The notes beneath the pieces were generated by a model. That model was given only the letters and a program-made list of their open reading frames with translations, searched no databases and was not told the DNA's origin. Both the position numbers and the translations under genes were made by a program. A DNA stretch of 58,424 bases from Fidelibacterota bacterium (GTDB lineage: Bacteria > Fidelibacterota > UBA8477 > JABMPR01), in contig JABMQQ010000029.1 in the NCBI GenBank assembly GCA_013202495.1, positions 1 through 58,424 on the forward strand, written 5' to 3'. Position 1 is the first letter of the stretch. The number at the start of each line of letters is the position of its first letter. This document shows positions 25,940-34,032 of the stretch, one piece after another.

Positions 25940-28318
25940 CTATTTCGCGTGGATTAATTTAATAAGTTGTTGAGAAACCATGTCCCCATACTTGTCCAGA
26001 AGGCTTACCTGTAAGAGGTAAATTCCAGCTGCAACATTGTGCCCTCCTCGTTCAGTGGCATCCCATTGCAAGGTGTGGGAACCTGAGGCGTGAATCTTGA
26101 AATTTCTAATCTCTTGCCCGCGAATATTAAATATAGAAGCCTGGGCTGTGTACGATGCAGGGATGTCCAAGGCAATGTTAATGTTGGGATTAAAAGGGTT
26201 GGGATAACACTTCACAACCAAATCTGAGGGTTTTCCCAAGTTTGTTGCTGGGGGTGGTATATATGAAATACTTCCATAACCTCCCAGCCCGGCGTAATGA
26301 ATCTCCAGGCCAATGGTTCTGGAGTTTGGCTCTGTGTTTGGCGAATCGAAGGTCAGTAAATATTTATTCGTTCCACCCCAGTCTGAGATTTGTAGCAGGA
26401 TATCCAGAAAATTACCATTTATGTCAAACCAATCTCCGCCAGTAGGAACCGTAATTGGTTCACAATATTCGACGCGGATTTCATCTCCTGAAACTGCATT
26501 GGCTGTTACCCCATTAAGAAGGAGTGCATCCACAACATCCTCAACTGTAAGTGAGGTGGGTCCAGTATTGACATGATACCCGGCATCGGTGATCCAGATG
26601 AATTCACGACTGGCTTGATCCCGGAACTGAAGTTGGGTTGCGATATATATGGCATCCAGTGAATTTTCCTTCCAGTCACCACCACCATGAGCATACTGGG
26701 CATCTATATAGGTTTGGAAAAGATCTACATCGCTTGTAAAATCATAGACATTCTCTACCTCATCGGTGAATGTCACCATAGCCAGGCGATAGTCGACTCC
26801 CTGACTGTCAAGGCTTTGAGCAAAAGCACCAAGATTATTTTTTACACCATCAATTTCATCACCCATACTTCCAGTAACGTCCAGAACAAAAACGACATCG
26901 GCAGAATTATTACCACCAGTGGTGTCTGCAATGAGGGAGAAGTCATAGATGCGGGTTTGGTCTTCATAGACAAAAACATTTTCGTTTTCAAGATCGAAGA
27001 GGTACCGTCCACTGCTTTCCTCATTAGCACTGAAACGAACCGATACTTCTGGGTAATTGTGGATGAGGACAGAATCAGCGATAACAACCATCCCGGTATC
27101 TGAATAGGGACTGGCTGGAATGAAACAATTCTGTTGAATAAGATCCAGGATATCACTACCCTGCTTTAATTCCAGGGAAAGGGTGTAGACTCGATCTTCA
27201 AAAATTTCTGGAAACTGAATCGGGACATATTCATAGGCAAAACCGTGAGATCCAATATTGAAAGGTTCTGAAGTCCACTCTTCAAAAAGCTGATCGCCCC
27301 TCAACGTCATCACCATATTGTCTGAAGGCTGAGCAGAAGGGTTTTTTATACTCGTGAAACAATCAAAGTCACGTGGGTAGACCAATCCCTGATAAATATC
27401 CAGCATTTGAGGAAGCTGCGAATGCATATAGGGACCATTGGGGTAGTCAGCTTCATCAAGCATTATGTTGAATTGGGTCTCCATGAGGCTCTCTGGTGCA
27501 AGGCTGATACTGTCACTCTTCCATTCAAGTGCCAGATCATATAGCTCATTGACAGTATGCTCCTGATATCCAGCCAGTACAGGCCAGTTTCCTGCTTGCA
27601 ATGTTTGAGGTTCTTCTCCAGCCGGAAAGTTGATGTCCAAATTCATACCAGTATTCAGATTTCTTCGTTCATCCAGTGTCAGGGATGAGAAATTCACACC
27701 ATCGATCCAGGATTGTGTCAGTTCGATGGGAACACCATCTATGGAAAGCGCTCCGTCACCCCAGGTTCCCATAGCAGGATCAAGGATAAAACCGGTGGAT
27801 ATTTCATAAGTAATCGTACCCAGGTTCTCTATTGATGTATTGAAAGAAAGACCTGTTTGCTGGCTATCACTATTCCTTGCAATTGTGAGAGAATATCGAA
27901 GCGTCCCATTGTTCAGAATAAGTGAGATAAGTGAGTCACCCTCGGTTAAGAATGAACCATCTGATTCATCGAAATATTGATCCATGCGGGAATTAACCCC
28001 ATCTACAATGAGATAGGGATACGAAGTTTTAGCAAAGGGGTGGCCATAGGTTAGGGATTGATTGTCATCCAGGATTCCAGGATCTGAACCGATTGTCGTA
28101 CCCATGGTGAAGTAACCTTCTTTTAGCAGGACCACTTCCATTCCAGCTGTTTCAATTTCAAGGAAATCAAGACCCAGATACGGGATTTTTGACAGGGAGT
28201 TTATCTGCTCATTAGAATCAACATCTGATTCGGTAATATCGAAGGTGGCTTTATCAAAACCCATTAATGAAATTGTTGATAGAAGGATAGATAGTGAGAC
28301 GAATCTTGATATGTGCAT
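25940..28318 (-). CDS. Secreted VWA-domain protein with C-terminal sorting domain
   Basis: A 792-residue exported protein with a signal peptide (MHISRFVSLSILLSTISLMG). The first 440 residues are a beta-rich region with no clear family. The VWA domain (about 475-640) has an intact metal site, VVFVLDVTGSMGDEID, followed by LAMVTFTDEV and HGGGDWKENSLDAI, so it resembles integrin/midasin-type A domains. The C-terminal 80 residues form a YPNPFNPNINIALDI sorting domain with IFNIRGQEIRNF and AAGIYLLQVSLLDK. It lies upstream of the VIT/VWA gene in the same orientation with a 13-base gap. The function is unknown; surface attachment or protein-protein contact is inferred. Confidence 0.85.
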   Translation of the reverse strand: MHISRFVSLSILLSTISLMGFDKATFDITESDVDSNEQINSLSKIPYLGLDFLEIETAGMEVVLLKEGYFTMGTTIGSDPGILDDNQSLTYGHPFAKTSYPYLIVDGVNSRMDQYFDESDGSFLTEGDSLISLILNNGTLRYSLTIARNSDSQQTGLSFNTSIENLGTITYEISTGFILDPAMGTWGDGALSIDGVPIELTQSWIDGVNFSSLTLDERRNLNTGMNLDINFPAGEEPQTLQAGNWPVLAGYQEHTVNELYDLALEWKSDSISLAPESLMETQFNIMLDEADYPNGPYMHSQLPQMLDIYQGLVYPRDFDCFTSIKNPSAQPSDNMVMTLRGDQLFEEWTSEPFNIGSHGFAYEYVPIQFPEIFEDRVYTLSLELKQGSDILDLIQQNCFIPASPYSDTGMVVIADSVLIHNYPEVSVRFSANEESSGRYLFDLENENVFVYEDQTRIYDFSLIADTTGGNNSADVVFVLDVTGSMGDEIDGVKNNLGAFAQSLDSQGVDYRLAMVTFTDEVENVYDFTSDVDLFQTYIDAQYAHGGGDWKENSLDAIYIATQLQFRDQASREFIWITDAGYHVNTGPTSLTVEDVVDALLLNGVTANAVSGDEIRVEYCEPITVPTGGDWFDINGNFLDILLQISDWGGTNKYLLTFDSPNTEPNSRTIGLEIHYAGLGGYGSISYIPPPATNLGKPSDLVVKCYPNPFNPNINIALDIPASYTAQASIFNIRGQEIRNFKIHASGSHTLQWDATERGGHNVAAGIYLLQVSLLDKYGDMVSQQLIKLIHAK

Positions 28319-28505
28319 GGGGTCCCCTTTCCCAGGGACTCATTTGACTGCTCAAGCCCCCAATTCGAGTAAAAATAATACTTCCACAAATATAGAGTTC
28401 GCATGCCGCAGAGACTAAGGAATATCGTCCATTTTCATTGATTATTGAAATGTGATACAATCTAAAAAAGGAGATTTAAAACAAAAAAGCAGTAATAATA
28501 TGAGC

Positions 28506-28994
28506 CTAAATCATGGCCAGTAGCTTATTCTTTTGTTTCTTGAACTCTTTCCCTGTAATGAGTTGCCTGGAGTACATCTGGTGCAAAGCTTCGATTTGCC
28601 CTATCAGTTCTTCAGTAGTTGCCTCCTGGGCATCTGGATTCATGGACATACCAATCCGATTGAGCAATGTCTTTTTAGTTCTTTCATAGTCCTTTTCACT
28701 TATCACACCACGTGACATCATACGATTCAAGACAACAATATCTTCTGAAACACTTTCAGCTGTGATGGTAACCAGATTAGTAGGATAGGTGGTGATCGAT
28801 TGGGTCGTGACCATGACAGGTCTATAAGAATAGCGATAGTATCCATAAGCTGAATAGTAATTGTTGTAATGGTAGGGGTAATAGGAGGAGTGATAGTTTC
28901 TGGCAGGGTGGTGATGATTTCTTCTTGAACGGGGGCCTGCCTGCACCGTGACTGAAAGGATAAGTAGAAGGATAATAAGTTTGCTAAATTTCAT
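28506..28994 (-). CDS. Exported protein with two SHOCT-like repeats
   Basis: A 162-residue protein. I prefer the ATG at 28994 to the one at 29006, because gaggtg then lies 5 bases upstream and the signal peptide begins MKFSKLIILLLILSVTVQAG. A Tyr/His/Arg-rich segment follows (about 20-60). Two short helical units end the protein: LNRMMSRGVISEKDYERTKK and, at the C-terminus, MYSRQLITGKEFKKQKNKLL. They match SHOCT (short C-terminal) domains, which are oligomerisation or binding modules. Isolated, between the VWA genes and the dehydratase cluster. Function unknown. Confidence 0.7.
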   Translation of the reverse strand: MKFSKLIILLLILSVTVQAGPRSRRNHHHPARNYHSSYYPYHYNNYYSAYGYYRYSYRPVMVTTQSITTYPTNLVTITAESVSEDIVVLNRMMSRGVISEKDYERTKKTLLNRIGMSMNPDAQEATTEELIGQIEALHQMYSRQLITGKEFKKQKNKLLAMI

Positions 28995-29044
28995 AATGCA
29001 CCTCATTCTATTTAATCCCTTTGACCTTATAAGTTCCTGATTGG

Positions 29045-29854
29045 TTAATTTGTGGCAGGCTCGAGACTGCGTTGATAAGCTCGACGGGCAATATGAGCCC
29101 CTCCCAGGGCACCCACAGTTTGCGGGTTTTCAGGAATATTCAAAGTCAACCCCAGCTTCTCCTCCAGCAACGTGACCAGACCCCGATTATGAGCAACACC
29201 GCCTGTCAGGGTCACTTCGCCTTCAATACCAATTGAGGTGACCATACTCCAGATCCGGTTCACTATAGAACGCTGCAATCCATGTACGATTTCTTCACGA
29301 GGGGTATTTTTGGCCAGAAGTGAAATAACTTCACTCTCAGCAAATACAGTACAGGTGCTACTGATTGGAGCTGATTCTCCCTCGATATTCGCCGGGCTGC
29401 TCAATTCATCCAGATCCAGTTCCAGACGGTTGGCCATGACCTCGAGAAAACGGCCAGTCCCGGCTGCACATTTATCATTCATGGTGAAATCTAGCATACG
29501 ACCACGTGAGTCGATTTGGATCACTTTACTGTCCTGACCACCAATATCTATCACCGTTCCCGTCCTGGGAAAAAGTTGATGAGCCCCGACGCCATGGCAA
29601 CTGATCTCAGTCGTTTTTCCCGTGGCAAAAGTCACTGAAGCACGTCCATAACCCGTAGCAGTGATTGCTGTGATGCCTTCCCTTGAGAGATCTGCCAGTT
29701 TTAAGGCAGAATCAAAAGCCTCTTCAGCTGCTTCAGAACCATTCACGCCTGTGGGGATTACAATTTCAGACAGGACTTTTCCTGAATGATCAATAATGGA
29801 TACATCGGTGCTGAGAGAGCCTACATCCACGCCGACGAAATAGAGATCAACCAT
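29045..29854 (-). CDS. 2-hydroxyacyl-CoA dehydratase activator (HgdC/BadF-type ATPase)
   Basis: A 269-residue ASKHA-fold ATPase that uses ATP to drive one-electron transfer to the dehydratase or reductase. ATP-binding motifs: GVDVGSLSTDVSI (about 7-19) and DIGGQDSKVI. Its [4Fe-4S] cluster cysteines are in NDKCAAGTGRFLE and STCTVFAESEV. I place the start at ATG 29854, with ggaagga upstream; an in-frame extension to 29998 overlaps the neighbour too far and lacks family similarity. It overlaps the upstream dehydratase subunit by 8 bases. It belongs to the 'archerase' class, extremely oxygen-sensitive. Length equals family members (about 260). Confidence 0.92.
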   Translation of the reverse strand: MVDLYFVGVDVGSLSTDVSIIDHSGKVLSEIVIPTGVNGSEAAEEAFDSALKLADLSREGITAITATGYGRASVTFATGKTTEISCHGVGAHQLFPRTGTVIDIGGQDSKVIQIDSRGRMLDFTMNDKCAAGTGRFLEVMANRLELDLDELSSPANIEGESAPISSTCTVFAESEVISLLAKNTPREEIVHGLQRSIVNRIWSMVTSIGIEGEVTLTGGVAHNRGLVTLLEEKLGLTLNIPENPQTVGALGGAHIARRAYQRSLEPATN

Positions 29855-31169
29855 GTTTTGATCCTTCCAGGGTTTCACAAAAGGCTTCAAGTCGAGTGTG
29901 GATCTGCTGCTCTGACCAGACCCGTTCATCGGCAATGTCCGCATCCAGAATAACAGCAGGTAGATCAAGATCAGTCGTGATGGCCTTGCGCAGATCAAAT
30001 TGCCCTACAGAATAAGGTTTACAGCTCCGTGTTGAATGCATGACCATTCCATCCACTGAATAAGTCTTGATCATCTTTTTCATCAGATCAAGCCGATGCT
30101 TCAGGTTGTTGTTGAGAATGATCTGGCCATAGGTTTTGGCCATGGAGTTCCAGGGATCTTTTACATTGAGATAACCTGTGGTTTCAGCCCAGGCATTGGT
30201 ATATGTAGCAGTCACAAAGTTCATTTTTCTCTCAGCAAAAAAAGTAGCCAGAAATCGGACCTTATACCAGATGGCAATATTATCCCAGATTAGGCGGTAA
30301 CGTTCATCACTTATTGCACCAATCCCCTGGGTAACCCGGGTTTCGACCTCATCCATCAATATATGGTAGTAGTCTTGTGCCACAGGTAAGCCGCGGAGGG
30401 AAACGATGGGAGCAAGATGACCAAAGGCATCAAAGATGGTCATGGGGGCAGGTTGAGCCTTCATGGCATCCAGGATGGTACCCCAGGTTTTGGATGTTTC
30501 CATGGAGCGTTTAAGGATATCTTCAAAAATATTAAGATAAAAGACCCGTCCAGAAACTCGCTCGAGGACGGGAATCATATCCTGTAACTGCTGCGCCATA
30601 TAATTGATATCAGCTTCGGTTTGCTCTGATGTAACGAAGGGTGCATCAAAGTGAATCAGAGGAATATTCAGTTCATGGGCGATGGCTTTATACCAGTATA
30701 GGACGGTCTGACAGATATTGTTTGAACAAAACAATAGATCTGGTTTGGGAAGCTTTCCAGCCGGTGTTTTCCCTGACAGCATGTGTCCGAGATCGATACG
30801 GGCATAGGAACACAGATCCTGACTGAAGCCACTCCCTTCAGCGATTCCACAGTAGTCGGCCCCTTGTTTTTTGGCTCCTACCAGGGCTGAATGATTCTCC
30901 GGATAGATGGTATAGAAATCAAAAGCCCGCAGGAGCTCCACAGGAGCACCGCTGGTGACCCAGGCTACTTTTTTTACTCCCGGAACATATCTGGAGAGAA
31001 AATAGTGACGACTGAGAATTTCTTTTAAGCGCTTATTGGATTCCAGAGGTGGTCCGAATGCCTCTGGAATGGGACGAGGTTTCCGTTTTTTGAAATTCTG
31101 AAGCGCCATGACAGCAGGAGCTCCATAATCTTTCATGATTTTATATCTTAGTTCGGTTCTAATACTCAA
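29847..31169 (-). CDS. 2-hydroxyacyl-CoA dehydratase/benzoyl-CoA reductase family subunit (larger)
   Basis: A 440-residue iron-sulfur subunit. Cysteines that would bind the cluster are in QDLCSYARIDLG, LLFCSNNICQT and STRSCKPYSVGQFDL, all family hallmarks. Also typical are VAWVTSGAPVELLRAFDFY and VPLIHFDAPF-like segments. It starts with TTG, overlapping the previous subunit stop by 4 bases (TTGA). The reaction is ATP-dependent radical elimination of water from a 2-hydroxyacyl-CoA or reduction of an aromatic acyl-CoA; the substrate is not deducible. Some members of this family occur in bacteria that ferment amino acids. No CoA transferase gene is adjacent. Confidence 0.88.
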   Translation of the reverse strand: MSIRTELRYKIMKDYGAPAVMALQNFKKRKPRPIPEAFGPPLESNKRLKEILSRHYFLSRYVPGVKKVAWVTSGAPVELLRAFDFYTIYPENHSALVGAKKQGADYCGIAEGSGFSQDLCSYARIDLGHMLSGKTPAGKLPKPDLLFCSNNICQTVLYWYKAIAHELNIPLIHFDAPFVTSEQTEADINYMAQQLQDMIPVLERVSGRVFYLNIFEDILKRSMETSKTWGTILDAMKAQPAPMTIFDAFGHLAPIVSLRGLPVAQDYYHILMDEVETRVTQGIGAISDERYRLIWDNIAIWYKVRFLATFFAERKMNFVTATYTNAWAETTGYLNVKDPWNSMAKTYGQIILNNNLKHRLDLMKKMIKTYSVDGMVMHSTRSCKPYSVGQFDLRKAITTDLDLPAVILDADIADERVWSEQQIHTRLEAFCETLEGSKHG

Positions 31170-32266
31170 GGCGATACCATCTCAAATAGAAGTTCAGTAA
31201 ATGCTTCGATACGCGTTTTGTCTTGTCCTGAAATGTGGCTCTCTAGTTCTGTTTCCAGGGTTAAAACTGGAATGCTTTTTTCCCGAAGTGTTTTCACCAG
31301 GAGACGATGATCGAATAGCTCAGGCTCACAGAATTTTACCATATTAAAGAGCATTCCTTGAGCTTGACTTGCATTCATTAGTTTACTTAGATGGTGCAAG
31401 CGTTCATCCAGATCACCCCCGCGTGTGGAGCAAGATGGCAAAATGAAGAATCGATCTGTTAAGTAATCCAAGGGTGAAACGGGGACATCCATGGGAAACT
31501 TGGGAATGCGTCGACTGACCGCCAGTAAATCATCGGCGACGATGCTAACCCCCAATTCATCGAGAAATTCCAGTATCTCTGAAGTGGGTGGTAGAATGCC
31601 CGACACCATCAATCTGGCTCTTGGAGTTTCGGAGGGTTGATCAAGAATATCTACCTGTTCAAGCAGGCTCAAATAGTCAGTGGGGAGCAGGTACTCCTGA
31701 GCTCGCATGAGTTTGAAATACTCCAGATTATTCAAAGACAGATGATCTGTCATGCGAGCCAGTTGGATTGCCAGGAGGTGTGAATCGATATTATGACTGA
31801 GTACACAGGCAGCCAGCAGTTTTTCTGGATCTAGAGGTCCATAGCTTGCTTCCAATGTTGATTGGAAATTTTTAAGAATGTCCTGGTAATATTTAGTCGT
31901 TGTATTGTTAAAACTGCCCTTGGGATTGTAAAAGGTGTAAACAGGGAGGGATACACCGATAAGATCCTTGACTTGAGTCCCTAGATTTTGCAGAGAATCA
32001 CAGGTATGTGGGAAGAGATATCCCGCATTGATGATATCAGGTTCCTTGAGAATGAACTCCAGGCTTTTTTTTACAATGGGGCAAATGGTGGTCTGTAGAT
32101 GTGCATTGGCGTGAAGTAATTCTCCAGGCGGATCCCAGATTTCAGCGGCATGGATATCAAAAGCCCAGAGGATCTCTCGGGGATAGAGCGCAGGCAGCAC
32201 ACCCATTATTTTCTGGCCAGATTGGGCCAGTGCTTTTAAATATTCTGATCGGTCTGGTATTATCAT
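31166..32266 (-). CDS. 2-hydroxyacyl-CoA dehydratase/benzoyl-CoA reductase family subunit (smaller)
   Basis: A 366-residue subunit. The N-terminus (GQKIMGVLPALYPREILWAF) is the usual family start. Putative cluster ligands: Cys in QTTICPIVKKSLEF, LFPHTCDSLQNLG and MVKFCEPELFD. The C-terminal VLTLETELESHISGQDKTRIEAFTELL matches the conserved end. It is the first gene of a three-gene operon with a second subunit and the activator, overlapping the next by 4 bases. Upstream lies a repeat-containing spacer and then gatD. The combination is sufficient for an alpha/beta dehydratase plus its ATP-dependent activator. Confidence 0.88.
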   Translation of the reverse strand: MIIPDRSEYLKALAQSGQKIMGVLPALYPREILWAFDIHAAEIWDPPGELLHANAHLQTTICPIVKKSLEFILKEPDIINAGYLFPHTCDSLQNLGTQVKDLIGVSLPVYTFYNPKGSFNNTTTKYYQDILKNFQSTLEASYGPLDPEKLLAACVLSHNIDSHLLAIQLARMTDHLSLNNLEYFKLMRAQEYLLPTDYLSLLEQVDILDQPSETPRARLMVSGILPPTSEILEFLDELGVSIVADDLLAVSRRIPKFPMDVPVSPLDYLTDRFFILPSCSTRGGDLDERLHHLSKLMNASQAQGMLFNMVKFCEPELFDHRLLVKTLREKSIPVLTLETELESHISGQDKTRIEAFTELLFEMVSP

Positions 32267-32314
32267 TTACTATTACTCAAACTATTTATTTGATCTTCAC
32301 ATTTAGATATTAGA

Positions 32315-32450
32315 AACAAAACCCTTCGAGAGCCTCAGGGAGACGAACTTTTTACCCGGCGTCATGCTGAGGGTCTCACACTTCGACTCCGCTCAGTGTG
32401 ACACACGATAGGTAGGTTGTCTCCCTGAGCGGAGTCGAAGGGTCCTGAAA
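32315..32450. repeat. Intergenic inverted-repeat element between gatD and the dehydratase operon
   Basis: The 16-base sequence cttcgactccgctcag (32381-32396) is matched by its exact reverse complement (32425-32440), and flanking cccttcgagagcctcaggga is also repeated in inverted form. A related palindromic element occurs at 40020-40200. It looks like a non-coding dispersed repeat (REP-like), not a gene. Confidence 0.55.
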
Positions 32451-32458
32451 TTTCAGCT

Positions 32459-33844
32459 TTACTTTCTGAATTTGCGGACAAAACCTTCCACCTCAGGGAC
32501 CCCACCCTGATAAACAAGATAGCCATTGTATGGCTCTCGCTCTGTAATATCATCATTAATAGGTGTAAGCATTATCTCTTTGATCTTTTTGGGATCGTCC
32601 GTTTGTCCCAGAGCCCAGCCCAATTTAACCCAGGCAACTTCAGGGAGCATATTTCCAAGGGGAGTAACACCCAAAGCCATCATATCACGCCCCGTATCAT
32701 AAACGAACATGTGGGCATACCCCCAGATAGTCTGAAGGGTCATAAAGACTGAGACGCCCTTGTCTCTCGCCCTCTCAAGGGCAGGATACAATTCCCTGTT
32801 CACATGTCCAAGACCGGTTCCCACAATAACGATTCCTTTGTACCCGGCATCTACCAGGGAATCTACAATGTCAGCCTGCATGTGAGGGTAGTAGTAAAGC
32901 ATAGTGACCTTCTCATTGAAGGTGGGGATAATTTTTACAGTCTTGTCGTTCCGACGATGTTTGTATTCTGTTTTGATAATTTTGAGACCTTTACGGGTAA
33001 CAGTGGCAGCCGGTGTATCGCCAATGGTGCGAAAAGTAGACCGGTAGGAACTATGCATTTTCCTGACACGGGTTCCACGATGTAGAAAACCGTATTCATC
33101 AGAGGTGGGACCAAACATACACACCAGGGTTTCTGCTATATCACCATGCCCGGCAGCATAAGAAGCGTGGATCAAATTCAGGGCCGCGTCTGAAGAGGGT
33201 CGATCCGAAGAGCGCTGTGATCCCACAAGAATGATGGGGATGGGCGAATCCTGAACCATAAAGGAAAGGGCCGCTGCCGTATGATGCAGGGTGTCTGTCC
33301 CATGACCGATCACAATACCATCTGTGCCGTTGGCTATTTCTTTGCCAATACTTTCTGCCAGGATTTTATATTGATCAGGACCCATATTTTCGCTAAAAAC
33401 CGCGAACAATTTTTCTGTATCGATATTGCAAATATCAGCCAATTCAGGGACAGCACCATATAATTCACCAGGAGAAAAAGCGGGAATGACAGCACCCGTC
33501 CGATAATCCAGGCGGGATGCAATAGTTCCACCAGTACCAAATAATTTCACATTGGGTTTATCATCTGAATAGGGGAAGGTTTTCTCGGGAATTTTGTAGT
33601 TGGCTTTTTGATAGCCCGTTTCAACCATTTTTTTAATGGTCACAATATCGATACCGATATTGTAGCCGGTTTGAATTTTCAAGACGATATGCTGATCATC
33701 ATCATTTTCTGAGCGGGGGAGAACCGTGCCATCAAAAGTGCCCCTGGTCGTGTGAATTTCAGCTTGACCCCAGACCCTTACACTGAATTTCTTTAACGTG
33801 GCGAGAGCATCCCCTTTATATCCTTGAAAAATGTCATCACTCAT
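32459..33844 (-). CDS. gatD: Glutamyl-tRNA(Gln) amidotransferase subunit D
   Basis: A 461-residue glutaminase subunit of GatDE. An N-terminal beta-barrel (about 1-90) is followed by an L-asparaginase-like domain, with FGTGGTIASRLDYRTGAV (catalytic Thr107), GHGTDTLHHTAAALSF (Thr183/Asp184) and RKMHSSYRSTFR (with the active-site Lys). It releases ammonia from glutamine or asparagine for GatE, which converts Glu-tRNA(Gln) to Gln-tRNA(Gln). The family is characteristic of Archaea; bacteria normally have GatCAB. It follows gatE on the same strand, with a 188-base repeat-bearing gap. Length and motifs equal archaeal GatD. Not an ordinary type I or II asparaginase, because of the barrel and C-terminal region. 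Confidence 0.93.
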   Translation of the reverse strand: MSDDIFQGYKGDALATLKKFSVRVWGQAEIHTTRGTFDGTVLPRSENDDDQHIVLKIQTGYNIGIDIVTIKKMVETGYQKANYKIPEKTFPYSDDKPNVKLFGTGGTIASRLDYRTGAVIPAFSPGELYGAVPELADICNIDTEKLFAVFSENMGPDQYKILAESIGKEIANGTDGIVIGHGTDTLHHTAAALSFMVQDSPIPIILVGSQRSSDRPSSDAALNLIHASYAAGHGDIAETLVCMFGPTSDEYGFLHRGTRVRKMHSSYRSTFRTIGDTPAATVTRKGLKIIKTEYKHRRNDKTVKIIPTFNEKVTMLYYYPHMQADIVDSLVDAGYKGIVIVGTGLGHVNRELYPALERARDKGVSVFMTLQTIWGYAHMFVYDTGRDMMALGVTPLGNMLPEVAWVKLGWALGQTDDPKKIKEIMLTPINDDITEREPYNGYLVYQGGVPEVEGFVRKFRK

Positions 33845-33899
33845 AGAATTAATTCTCTCTCTAATTCAACAATGAAAAGCTTTTTAACCATCCATCTAC

Positions 33900-34030
33900 G
33901 CTCTTTGAGCTGCGCTGGACAGGCAGAGTTCGCGAAGAACGCAAAGGTTTTAATAGCACAGTATCAATAGCCTATCGTTTTCAACAAAAACATTCTTTGC
34001 GGGCTCAGCGCCCTTTGCGGTTAGCCTGTT
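33900..34030. repeat. Repeat-bearing spacer between gatE and gatD
   Basis: The 188-base gap holds gcgaagaacgcaaagg near 33930 and, on the opposite sense, ctttgcgggctcagcgccctttgcgg near 34000-34020, forming an inverted, partly repeated unit. Similar text occurs in intergenic DNA of related bacteria as dispersed repeats. No coding frame is supported. Confidence 0.4.
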
Positions 34031-34032
34031 TA

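Noticed and set aside
29854-29998. Longer N-terminus for the dehydratase activator
   Set aside because: The extra 48 residues overlap the neighbouring gene, show no family similarity, and a good ribosome-binding site precedes the ATG at 29854.
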